Positions 11,440-19,254 of a DNA stretch of 64,000 nucleotides are shown piece by piece; the stretch's first letter is position 1; each line of letters begins with the position of its first letter. The notes under the pieces were generated by a model. That model was not told where the DNA came from and did not search any database. It saw nothing but the letters and a program-made list of their open reading frames with translations. The stretch comes from CAZIAK01 sp964537035 (GTDB lineage: Bacteria > Planctomycetota > B15-G4), in the NCBI GenBank assembly GCA_964537035.1, contig CAZIAK010000011.1:1-64000 (forward strand), read 5' to 3'. The translations under genes were made by a program, and so were the position numbers.

Positions 11440-11773
11440 GGGTCCATCAGCCCAGCCGGTCAACGGGCGCCAAGACGACCGAGGCTGAGAAAACGGGCGC
11501 CGAGAAGGGGCGCGCTGAGGCCACCAGGGCAGAACGGAGACTGGCTGAGAGGGGCTTGCTCCGAGGGCGAGGCTCGATTGAGAGGGGGCTCGTGAGCCCG
11601 TACTGCACGTGCCCTCGAAGCAGGCCGTTTATCGCTCGCCTGTTCAGATTCATGAGAGCGGCGAAGGTTCCCCGGTTTTTGAGGAGTTTTCGCAGCGGCC
11701 GAAGCGCCGAAAACAGAACAGCTGTTTGTGAGTCAGCGGGAGGAGAGCTGCAGGTCAACTGGACCAGCTGGGC
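11440..11773. other. Intergenic stretch between convergent genes
   Basis: 334 bp with no convincing gene. It is purine-rich on the plus strand and contains a hairpin with 7-bp arms GTTTTCG (11686-11692) and CGAAAAC (11708-11714). This hairpin could end transcription from either side. A 103-codon minus-strand frame (11447-11758) has no recognisable features and I do not count it as a gene. Confidence 0.5.
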
Positions 11774-13942
11774 TCACTGCCGCGGGGTCGGCCGGCCTGC
11801 CACACCTCGCTGAGGCCACCACAGCGCGGGCAACAGGGCCACATCGGCCACCAAGGCCACGCACACACCGGCGGCCACCAGCAGGCCGAAGCGAGCGGTG
11901 GGGGCGAAGCCTGAGGCTGCGAGCAGGCCGAAGCCTGCGGCCAGCGCACACGACGACACCGCCGCCGCTTCGCCTACCCGCTGGCTGGCTGCGAGGCGTG
12001 CGGCAGCTGGCCCGCGATGACGCTGGACTCGCGCGGTGTGCAGCAGGTGAAACGTGTTGTCCACGGCGAGGCCAAGCACGGCCGCGCCGACCATGGCCGA
12101 CGAGGCATCGAGGGGAATGCCTACCACACGAGCCAGGATCAATGTGGCCATCACCGGCACCATGTTGGTCATCACCGCGGCGCCCAGTTCTCTGCGGGAG
12201 GTGGCGACCCAGGCGAACAGGAGCGCGGTCGCGGCCACCGTGAGCAAGAGCGAAAGCGCCAGCGTGTCGATGAGTTCGTGTTGCACTCCCAGGACGCCGG
12301 GCAGGGCCCCGGTGAGGTAGGCCTGCGCACCCTCCCCCGTGCACCAGTCGTTGATGGCGCCGAGCAGGCCCTGGGAGATGTTGTCCATGGCGTCGGCTCC
12401 GGCGGTGATGAAGCGCACGGTCCAACGGGTGTGCGTGCCCTCGGTGTCGGACCTCCCCGCGGCCACCAGGGCTTCGGGAGCCAGGGGTGCGGCGAACAGG
12501 CCCGCCACATGGTTGAGGTCGGCCAGGACGTGCTCAGGTCCGAAGACCGAATGCACGCCCTGAACGCCAGCCAGCTTCTCGGCGATGTGGGCTCCTGCCA
12601 ACCAGTCAAGGGAGCGGTCGGCGTGGGGGCGCACGATGATCAGCTCGGCAGCGGACAGGGCGCCGCCCTCAGCCTCGATGTCGGTGAACTGCTGGCGAAC
12701 AGGGTGAGTGACCGGGAAGTAGTCCAGGGCGTTGGTGCCCCGCTCCCAGTCGAAGGGTGCCACGGCGCCCGTGACCAGCACGGCCACGGCCAGCAGCTGC
12801 ACCAGGCGTCGGCGACGAATGGCGGCCACGGCAACCCGCCGCCAGAAGCGCCCCTGTCGCAGGTGCGTCGGGGGACGAGCCAAGGGCAGCCGGGCGAGCA
12901 GGTGCGTGGCCAGCACGAAGGCGGCGGGCACCGACACGGCCACGGCCAGGGCCACGGCGATGCCCAGACGACTGACCGTGGTCACGGAGCTCAAACCGAA
13001 GACACCGAAGCCGATGGACGTGGTCGCCGCCGCCAGCAAGCCCGCCTGCCAGGTCTCGCTCAGAGCTGTGCGGGCGGCCGTGCCCTGGTCTGAACCCGCG
13101 GCCCAGGCTTGCCGAAAGGCGGACACCAGGTGCAGCACCGAGGCCACCAGCAGCACGAACACGAGGGGCCCGCAGGACACGAGCACCATGCTGGAAGGCC
13201 AGTCCACGAAGCGCAGCGCGCTGCGCACTCCCAAGGACGCCAGGGCCGCGGGCAGGACGACGACCACTGCCTGGCCGAAGGAACGCAAGGCGATCCAGGT
13301 GGCGATCAGGGCGGCGATGGCCAGCAGTGGTGAGAAGACCCGCTCGACCCGCAGCGCCTCCTCGTCGAGGGCCACGGCGAGCAGGGTGTGACCTGCGGCG
13401 CGAAGGCGCATGCCCTGGGACTCGCTCTCTGCTCCCAGGCTCGTGAGCAAATGGGCCAGTTCTGCCCGCTCGGTGGGGTCGGCAGCGCTGTCCACGACGA
13501 GCAGGAAGTCCACCCGGGGGGCGTCGAGGTCCACCAGGTCGAGGGCTTGGGCCAGCGGACGCGCCGAGGCCTGGGTCAGCACTCCCGCGGGCGTGAGGCC
13601 TCGCCCCGAGGGCAGGTGCAGCGGGTCGAGGCAGTGGCTCAGGGCAGGCAGCGCGGCCAGTCGTGGGCCGAGGGCGTCGAGCCAGGTCATGTCGTCAGCG
13701 TTGTCGGTGGCGAAATCGTCGACCCGCACGAGCACGGTCTCGTCGCCACCGAAGCGGTCGATCAATGTCTGGTAGCGCTCGCTCTCGATGCCCTGACGCA
13801 GCCAGGTGGTGACCCGGTTGTCCGTGGGCCAGCCCTCGGCGTAGCGAGCCAGGAGCAGCAAGGTGAGAGCCAGCCCGGCCACGGTGATCCATGGCAGGCG
13901 GCTTCTTCGGGGAGAGCGCTCAGGCTCTGCGGGTGGGGTCAC
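11774..13942 (-). CDS. MMPL/RND-family lipid exporter
   Basis: A 722-aa inner-membrane transporter of the MMPL/HAE3 branch of the RND superfamily. One membrane helix (about residues 14-32) precedes a periplasmic domain. A block of five or six helices follows, then a second periplasmic domain and a final block of helices ending near the C-terminus. This is the half-duplicated layout expected of the family. GTG 13942 is chosen because it gives a GTGA overlap with the FAD gene stop; the frame upstream of it merely mirrors that gene. MMPL proteins export hydrophobic lipids or polyketides. As the last gene of the type III polyketide synthase operon it probably exports the product, or inserts it into the envelope. 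Confidence 0.85.
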   Translation of the reverse strand: MTPPAEPERSPRRSRLPWITVAGLALTLLLLARYAEGWPTDNRVTTWLRQGIESERYQTLIDRFGGDETVLVRVDDFATDNADDMTWLDALGPRLAALPALSHCLDPLHLPSGRGLTPAGVLTQASARPLAQALDLVDLDAPRVDFLLVVDSAADPTERAELAHLLTSLGAESESQGMRLRAAGHTLLAVALDEEALRVERVFSPLLAIAALIATWIALRSFGQAVVVVLPAALASLGVRSALRFVDWPSSMVLVSCGPLVFVLLVASVLHLVSAFRQAWAAGSDQGTAARTALSETWQAGLLAAATTSIGFGVFGLSSVTTVSRLGIAVALAVAVSVPAAFVLATHLLARLPLARPPTHLRQGRFWRRVAVAAIRRRRLVQLLAVAVLVTGAVAPFDWERGTNALDYFPVTHPVRQQFTDIEAEGGALSAAELIIVRPHADRSLDWLAGAHIAEKLAGVQGVHSVFGPEHVLADLNHVAGLFAAPLAPEALVAAGRSDTEGTHTRWTVRFITAGADAMDNISQGLLGAINDWCTGEGAQAYLTGALPGVLGVQHELIDTLALSLLLTVAATALLFAWVATSRRELGAAVMTNMVPVMATLILARVVGIPLDASSAMVGAAVLGLAVDNTFHLLHTARVQRHRGPAAARLAASQRVGEAAAVSSCALAAGFGLLAASGFAPTARFGLLVAAGVCVALVADVALLPALWWPQRGVAGRPTPRQ

Positions 13943-15057
13943 GCTGTGCGCCGGCGGGGGTTGGGTCCCGTGACGATACCCACCATCATCTGCAGCAGCG
14001 GCGGGAAAGTGCGGCCCGCAGAGGCCACCGCGCCCATGAGGTTCGGGTGGGGAGCCATGTGGCGCAGGGTCCAGGCCAGGCGGCGGCGCATGGTGGCTTC
14101 GCGCTTGTAGCCCCGGGCGTAGCGTCGCTCTGCGCTGTCGGGAAGGGCTCCGGCGAGAGACTCTGCGATGCAATCAGCGGCCAGGATGCCGCTGGACAAG
14201 GCGATGGTCACGCCGCAACCCAGGATCGGGTCCACGCCACCGCCTGCATCACCCACGAGGTAGGCCCGGCTGCCCGCGAGCCGCCGTGGTGGGCCCACGT
14301 CGAGGCGCCTCGAGCTCGGTCGGGTGACCAGTTCTCCCAGCCGGTGGAGGCAGCTGGGCGTCTGCTCCAGAGAGGTTCTGAGCAGCTCGTCCGGTCCGCT
14401 GGTGTTCTTGGGCGGCGAACGAAAGAGGAGCGCTGCGTTCACGTCGCCACCGGGAAGAGGCGTGAGGTAGACCTCGCAGCTGCGACCGAGATGAATCTCG
14501 ACCCGGTCCAGAGGGTCTCTCGGAGCGAAGCGGGCACGGAGACCGAATCTGCCCGCCTTCTTCTGCTCGCGCTGACCCCGGAGCCAGCGGGCGGTGCTGC
14601 CCAATGAACCGTCTGCGGCGACCAGGTGGCTGGCGGTGAAGTCGACTCGCCCGCCGCGCAGCAGAAAGCCCTGAGGCAGTTGCATCGCCTCGACCCGGGA
14701 GCGCACCCGTTGGATGTTGGGCTCAGCGTCGAGGGCCTTGTTGAGACAGGCCTGGAGCCGAGGTCGTTGCAGGGAGACGCCGCCCCGCACCATGGGGATG
14801 TCGAGGGGCGGGCGGTTCTCGATGACGTAGCGCAGGCCAGCGAAAGGCCGGGCCTCGCCGAGCAGCTCATGGAGGCCCAGGGTGTTCAGGGCGTCCACAC
14901 CTGAGGGCATGATGCCCTCGCCGCAGGGCTTGTCGTAGATCGCCCCGTGCTGCTCGAAGAGGACGACTCTCAGGTCGCGCTGAGCGGCAGCCAGTGCGGT
15001 GGCAGCGCCGCCGGGCCCGCCGCCCACGATGGCCAGGTCGGCATCAAAGGGACTCAT
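13939..15057 (-). CDS. FAD-dependent geranylgeranyl-reductase-family oxidoreductase
   Basis: A 372-aa flavoprotein of the GGR/UbiH superfamily. The N-terminal dinucleotide motif GGGPGG lies at residues 12-17. The family motif DKPCGEGI is at 42-49, and the second FAD motif is YLVGDAGGGVDPILGCG. Members either reduce isoprenoid double bonds or hydroxylate aromatic rings. Next to a type III polyketide synthase and a methyltransferase, ring hydroxylation or chain reduction of a phenolic lipid are both plausible. Its ATG overlaps the preceding stop (ATGA) and its stop overlaps the exporter GTG. Confidence 0.85.
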   Translation of the reverse strand: MSPFDADLAIVGGGPGGAATALAAAQRDLRVVLFEQHGAIYDKPCGEGIMPSGVDALNTLGLHELLGEARPFAGLRYVIENRPPLDIPMVRGGVSLQRPRLQACLNKALDAEPNIQRVRSRVEAMQLPQGFLLRGGRVDFTASHLVAADGSLGSTARWLRGQREQKKAGRFGLRARFAPRDPLDRVEIHLGRSCEVYLTPLPGGDVNAALLFRSPPKNTSGPDELLRTSLEQTPSCLHRLGELVTRPSSRRLDVGPPRRLAGSRAYLVGDAGGGVDPILGCGVTIALSSGILAADCIAESLAGALPDSAERRYARGYKREATMRRRLAWTLRHMAPHPNLMGAVASAGRTFPPLLQMMVGIVTGPNPRRRTA

Positions 15058-16307
15058 CGGTTTGCACCTTTCGCAGGGGTGTGGCTGGAGAGTGTGGTCC
15101 AGCTCGTGGGATCCCAGTACCAGTCGGGGGTGCTGGCGTCAGTGGCCTCGCTCAAGTGGCCTTGCAGGCGCGAAGTGCCGGTGGGCGTGACCGTGCGCAG
15201 AAAGAATCGTTCGGGCAGGCCGCTCACGTCAGCGAGGGCGGCACGCACCGACTCGGGGACTCCAGGGAGTTCGCCGACCAAGGCGCCGAAGTGAGCTGCG
15301 CCGTGGAGGCTGGAGAGCCGCGCCCAGACCTGGCCTGCCACGGTGATCTCGATCTCGTCTCCATCGCGGAGCACAAGGGCGTCACCTGCCGGGGGGCCCG
15401 GTGGCTGCTCATCATCTGTGGCGTCGCCGGCAGCCTTGCTCGTCATGGGCAAGCCAGCGAAGGACGCTTCGGCGCTGGGAGATGCGCCACGGCGGGTGGC
15501 TGTGTCCAAGGCGATGACCGCGGTACCGCTGGACGCACGTTGCAACCAGCTGGCCCGATCGGCCCTGTCCCAGATGAGGTCGTCGTCGTGCATCCAGAGC
15601 GTGCCTTCGTGCTCGGTGGTGACGGAGGCGCCCGTGTGGGGCTGGCTCAGCTCGACCCACGAGATCGATGCGCGCTGGGCCTCGGTGTCTTCTGCGGCCA
15701 CCGGGCGCACGGCCACGTCGAACCAGACCTTGATCTGCTCGTCCATGCTGACGAACAGAAAGCCCGGCGGATCGAGGTCGTGGTCCTCGATGGAGAACTC
15801 GAGCTCGCCCGAAACCTGAAAGCCGTGGCGGCCCATGGGGGAGAGGGTCACGGGCACGGTGTGTGAGCGCTTGATACCGTGGATGTCGAAGGTGACCCGT
15901 GCGGAGAGCTGGCCCTGCCAGTTCTCGAGCGAGCCGCTCAAGCTGTCGACGGTGAGCACGATGTTCGGGTAGCGGTTGACCTCCAACGTCTCGTGCATCT
16001 CTTCGTCTCGACCCTCGCTGTCCGTGTCGAGCGTCATCCCAGCCACGAGCAGCTGGCCCCCTGCTGTGCTGGACAGGCGGGCAGGGTCCACATGCAGCTC
16101 GCCGATGAGCGAACGGGAGCGTCCCACGAAGTCGTGCAGGGTCGACGTGCCGTCAAAGCCCACCTCGCTCTGCTTGGCGTCGACCACGAAACGTTGAAAG
16201 CCCGGGGCCTCGGACCCACCGGGTGTGACCAGGGGCGGCGCAGCCATCACAGGGCTGACCGTGGTAGACGTGAGCAGCAGCGCTGCGATCAGCAGGGTCG
16301 GCATCAT
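15054..16307 (-). CDS. YceI-like lipid-binding protein with C-terminal extension
   Basis: A 417-aa exported protein. A signal peptide spans about residues 1-23. Residues about 38-205 match the YceI lipocalin-like fold, with FVVDAKQSEVGFDGTSTLHDF and a VTFDIHGIKRSHTVPVTLSP strand pair. YceI proteins bind long polyprenyl or acyl chains in the periplasm. The last ~200 residues are not part of YceI and I recognise nothing in them; they end in a Trp-rich segment (PDWYWDPTSW). Double ATG at 16307/16304, with ATGA overlap to the methyltransferase stop. In this operon it could shuttle the lipid product between membranes. Confidence 0.75.
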   Translation of the reverse strand: MMPTLLIAALLLTSTTVSPVMAAPPLVTPGGSEAPGFQRFVVDAKQSEVGFDGTSTLHDFVGRSRSLIGELHVDPARLSSTAGGQLLVAGMTLDTDSEGRDEEMHETLEVNRYPNIVLTVDSLSGSLENWQGQLSARVTFDIHGIKRSHTVPVTLSPMGRHGFQVSGELEFSIEDHDLDPPGFLFVSMDEQIKVWFDVAVRPVAAEDTEAQRASISWVELSQPHTGASVTTEHEGTLWMHDDDLIWDRADRASWLQRASSGTAVIALDTATRRGASPSAEASFAGLPMTSKAAGDATDDEQPPGPPAGDALVLRDGDEIEITVAGQVWARLSSLHGAAHFGALVGELPGVPESVRAALADVSGLPERFFLRTVTPTGTSRLQGHLSEATDASTPDWYWDPTSWTTLSSHTPAKGANR

Positions 16308-16888
16308 GGGGTTCTCACCAGACGAGGAAACAGGCGGGGGCGACAGGCCATGAGCACGCCGTAGCCGGGGTGTTCTTGCAGCAGGGCTTCTTCGCCGGCG
16401 ATGCGGCGGGCGTTGAGCCACCAGGCGATGGGGTTCAGCAGCACCAGGGAGAACCAGGCACCCGCCGCCAGGGGCAGGGACAGGAACTCGACGAGGACGG
16501 CCAGGTAGTTCGGATGGCGCACGAAACGGTAGGGCCCGTGGGTCACCACGGTCAGGTCGCTGGGGACGATGCCGCGGGCATTCCAGGCCGGGCCCAGGGC
16601 CACCATGGTCCAGAGGCGCACACACTGCGCGGCCAGCAGGGCGGCCAGGCAGGGCCAGAGCAGGGCCCCGTGGGCCACGTGTCCCTTCAGGGCGGCTTCG
16701 CTGGCGGGCAAGATCAGCAGGGCCACGTTGACCATGACCATGGCGCGCCAGCGGCCCGGGCTGTCGGCGCACTGTGCGAGCTGTTGTGCCGGGGGGCAGC
16801 GCCTGAGGTTGCGCCGCGAGATGGCCAGTTCGGCCAGCCGCTGAAGGGCGATCAGCCCTGGGACGACGGCGAAGGCAGCAGGGCTCAC
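16304..16888 (-). CDS. Isoprenylcysteine methyltransferase (ICMT)-family membrane methyltransferase
   Basis: A 194-aa integral membrane protein with four or five helices. The C-terminal SAM-binding segment HGPYRFVRHPNYLAVLVEF carries the RHPxY...E signature of ICMT/phospholipid methyltransferases. Bacterial members beside type III polyketide synthases, such as Bacillus BpsB, O-methylate alkylpyrones, so the same role is inferred here. The start is GTG 16888, overlapping the stop of the polyketide synthase gene by 4 nt. Neither a farnesylated substrate nor a prenyltransferase is encoded nearby. Confidence 0.85.
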   Translation of the reverse strand: MSPAAFAVVPGLIALQRLAELAISRRNLRRCPPAQQLAQCADSPGRWRAMVMVNVALLILPASEAALKGHVAHGALLWPCLAALLAAQCVRLWTMVALGPAWNARGIVPSDLTVVTHGPYRFVRHPNYLAVLVEFLSLPLAAGAWFSLVLLNPIAWWLNARRIAGEEALLQEHPGYGVLMACRPRLFPRLVRTP

Positions 16889-17949
16889 GGAAGCTCCCAG
16901 TCGAGCAAGGCCAGCTCGATGGACAGGCCTGGCCCCACGCCCACGACCAGGGCCCGTAGGTCACCCTCTGGCCGGTTCTGGTCTTCCATGGCCAGGCCGA
17001 TGACGGCCAGGATCGACGCGGACGACAGGTTGCCGTAGCGGCGCAAGGCCTCCCGAGACCAGCGCAGATCGTCTGCCCCCAGACCGAAGATATCGGTGTA
17101 GCCGTCCAGGATGCGCTTGCCCCCGGGGTGCACGAGGTGCATGCCGATCTCGCTGCGATCGGTGCCGTGGTCATTCAAGAAGGTGTCGATCACCGTGGGT
17201 AGGCTCTCGGCCAGCACGGACGGCAGATCTTTCTTGAGCTGGATGCGCAGGCCGTGGCTGCCGATGTCGAAGCCCATGCTGTCCGAGCTGCCCGGGATCA
17301 GATGGCTGCCCACGGCTTCGATGCGCGGGCCGCTCACGCCGGGGACGATGAGGATGGCAGCGGCGCCGTCGCCGAAGATGACCGACGAGATCACGTTGGC
17401 CCGCTGCTGGTCTTCGGCGCAGAGGGTCAGCGTGCACAGCTCCACGGCGACCACGAGCACGTTCAGTCCTGCCTGAGCCAGGGGGCCAGCGATGCCCAGG
17501 GCCAGGGCGCCCGCAGCACAACCGCTCTCGGCGATGGGGATACGACGCACGTCGGGGCGAAAGCCCAAGCGCCTCGACAGCTCGACGTCGAGGGCAGGGA
17601 TGGACACGCCGGTGCAGGACACATCGATGATCACATCGACCTCGTCGGCCTGCATCTCAGCCGCCTCAAGCGCGTCGACGGCGGCCCGGGAGGCCAGGTC
17701 GGTGGCGGCGACCCGGTAGGCCGCATTGCGCTCGGTGAAGGTCGTGGACGAGAGGACCTGATCGACCGTGGGCACCAGGAAGCGCTCTTCGACCCCCGAG
17801 TTTCTCACGATCTTGTGGAGGAAGCGGGCGTCTTCTTCTGGAAACAGCTGGCACAGCGTGTCGATGGTGGTGCGTTGATCGACGCGGTGGTCAGGGAACG
17901 CCGTGCGGACCGAGGCGATGCGAACGGCGGGCTGTGCTGGGAGGATCAT
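16885..17949 (-). CDS. Type III polyketide synthase (chalcone/stilbene synthase family)
   Basis: A 354-aa homodimeric condensing enzyme that extends an acyl-CoA starter with malonyl-CoA and cyclises the chain. The catalytic triad is visible: Cys144 in AESGCAAG, His274 in HLVHPGG and Asn307 in RRYGNLSS. Length and spacing fit the family. ATG 17949 is the start that places the N-terminal strand AVRIASVRTAFP correctly; the frame upstream is not conserved-looking. It opens a five-gene minus-strand operon. Bacterial relatives make alkylresorcinols or alkylpyrones from long-chain acyl-CoA, and the downstream lipid exporter argues for a long-chain product here. Confidence 0.93.
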   Translation of the reverse strand: MILPAQPAVRIASVRTAFPDHRVDQRTTIDTLCQLFPEEDARFLHKIVRNSGVEERFLVPTVDQVLSSTTFTERNAAYRVAATDLASRAAVDALEAAEMQADEVDVIIDVSCTGVSIPALDVELSRRLGFRPDVRRIPIAESGCAAGALALGIAGPLAQAGLNVLVVAVELCTLTLCAEDQQRANVISSVIFGDGAAAILIVPGVSGPRIEAVGSHLIPGSSDSMGFDIGSHGLRIQLKKDLPSVLAESLPTVIDTFLNDHGTDRSEIGMHLVHPGGKRILDGYTDIFGLGADDLRWSREALRRYGNLSSASILAVIGLAMEDQNRPEGDLRALVVGVGPGLSIELALLDWELP

Positions 17950-18006
17950 GAAGGAATCAACTCGGGAGTGGTGGATGTAGTAAACGGCATCCGTGGGCTT
18001 CAAATT

Positions 18007-18024
18007 GATGACTTGTCTGTCATC
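18007..18024. promoter_or_regulatory. Inverted repeat in the divergent promoter region, possible operator
   Basis: GATGAC (18007-18012) and GTCATC (18019-18024) form a perfect 6-bp inverted repeat with a 6-nt spacer. It lies in the 210-bp region between the polyketide synthase operon (minus) and the TPR lipoprotein gene (plus). The size suits a dimeric regulator. No regulator gene is adjacent. Confidence 0.3.
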
Positions 18025-18159
18025 TCGCGCTCTGTCAGATCGGTGATCGGGTCCGTGCGGGGGGCTGCAAGCCGCCAGGGGGCTCGGGCATTCGTGGGTC
18101 AACGGGCCTACAATGGCCGCGACACGGTCCTCCAGCCTCTCTCAAACCGCGCATCGTTC

Positions 18160-19254
18160 ATGATTCGACAGAAGGTTCTCCAGCTCTGGCCTCGCCGGGT
18201 CCAAGGGTCTCTGGGCCCTCTGTTCCTGGTGGCCTGCCTCGCGGCCTGTGGCGCTGCTGTGGACATACCACAGGGCGAGGCGAATGTTGCGGATTCCCCG
18301 GCGAAGGGGGCTTCTGTGGTTCCAGATCAGCGTGGCTTCGAGGAGCTGCGCAACGAGGCCTTCGTGTTGTTCGACAGAGAAGGGTCCACCGACGCCGTCT
18401 GGGCTGCCCTGTCGGCGGTGCACACGCTCGATCGCGAGGCCTACGGGGTGAATCTCCGCCTGGCCCAGGTCTGTGCGGGATTGCGTCGAGACGTCGAGGC
18501 CCTGCACCACTACGAGCTGGCCCTGGGGCAGCGTCCCCATGAGCTGGGCGTGCGCCGCGAGCTGGTCGATCTGGCGATCTCGATGGGGCGGGAGGAGCGG
18601 GCGTTGGAGCTGGTTGACCCGCTGCTCGACGATCCGTCGTGGGCGGGTGAGGGGACCGCGCTGAAGGCCCGGGCCCTGAGCAACCTGGGTCGTCGAGCTG
18701 AGGCCCTGGCCTTGCTGGAGGGCACCGGTGATCTGCCTGTGGCCCAGGCCACGGCCTGCCTGGTTCTCCACGGCCGCATCTTGCATGAGATGGGCGAGCA
18801 CGGCGCGGCCTACGAGCGCTTCGCCGCAGCTCTGGCTCTGGCTCCCGACAATCAGGCCGCCGTGAAGGGCTTGGCGGACACCAGCCGTCGCCTGGGCCGG
18901 GACCCGGAGGCTGACCGCTGGGACGAAGTGCTGCAGCTGTTTCTGGCCCTGCGGGACAACCGCTTCACCCGGGCGGCATCGCCCGCAGCCGATCGCAAGG
19001 GTCAGCGCATGGCCGGGCGTCGCAGCGACTACATCGGCGACGAGCAGGCGGCTCAGATCGGTCGGCTGCGGCGGATGATCGCGCTCCATCCCCGCTGGCC
19101 CGGGGCCTGGGAGCAGCTGGCGGCCCTGCAGCGTCGGGAGGGCGATCTGCCGGGGGCCTGCCTGACCATCCAGGAGCTCATGACCCAGCACGGGGCCCTG
19201 TACGACCCGGCGAGACGGGCCGAGTTGCAGAAGAAGTATTGCCATGACGACTGA
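18160..19254 (+). CDS. TPR-repeat lipoprotein
   Basis: A 364-aa protein starting at ATG 18160, which gives a signal peptide ending in the lipobox LAAC. The rest is almost wholly helical, with repeating pairs of helices rich in Ala, Leu and Tyr at tetratricopeptide spacing, for example the segment around HGAAYERFAAALALAPDN. TPR lipoproteins scaffold envelope complexes. The 3' end overlaps the FG-GAP lipoprotein gene by 11 nt, and the gene groups with the following three genes. Confidence 0.75.
   Translation: MIRQKVLQLWPRRVQGSLGPLFLVACLAACGAAVDIPQGEANVADSPAKGASVVPDQRGFEELRNEAFVLFDREGSTDAVWAALSAVHTLDREAYGVNLRLAQVCAGLRRDVEALHHYELALGQRPHELGVRRELVDLAISMGREERALELVDPLLDDPSWAGEGTALKARALSNLGRRAEALALLEGTGDLPVAQATACLVLHGRILHEMGEHGAAYERFAAALALAPDNQAAVKGLADTSRRLGRDPEADRWDEVLQLFLALRDNRFTRAASPAADRKGQRMAGRRSDYIGDEQAAQIGRLRRMIALHPRWPGAWEQLAALQRREGDLPGACLTIQELMTQHGALYDPARRAELQKKYCHDD

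Noticed and set aside
11447..11758. A 103-codon minus-strand frame in the gap before the MMPL gene
   Set aside because: It has low complexity, no ribosome binding site and no recognisable domain.
16308..17174. Upstream extension of the YceI-like frame across the methyltransferase gene
   Set aside because: This part is out of frame with the real methyltransferase and polyketide synthase. The signal peptide starts at 16307.
18109..18114. TACAAT boxes at 18109, 22702 and 35606 as promoters
   Set aside because: They look like -10 elements, but I found no -35 at 16-18 nt for any of them. They could still be extended -10 or chance matches.
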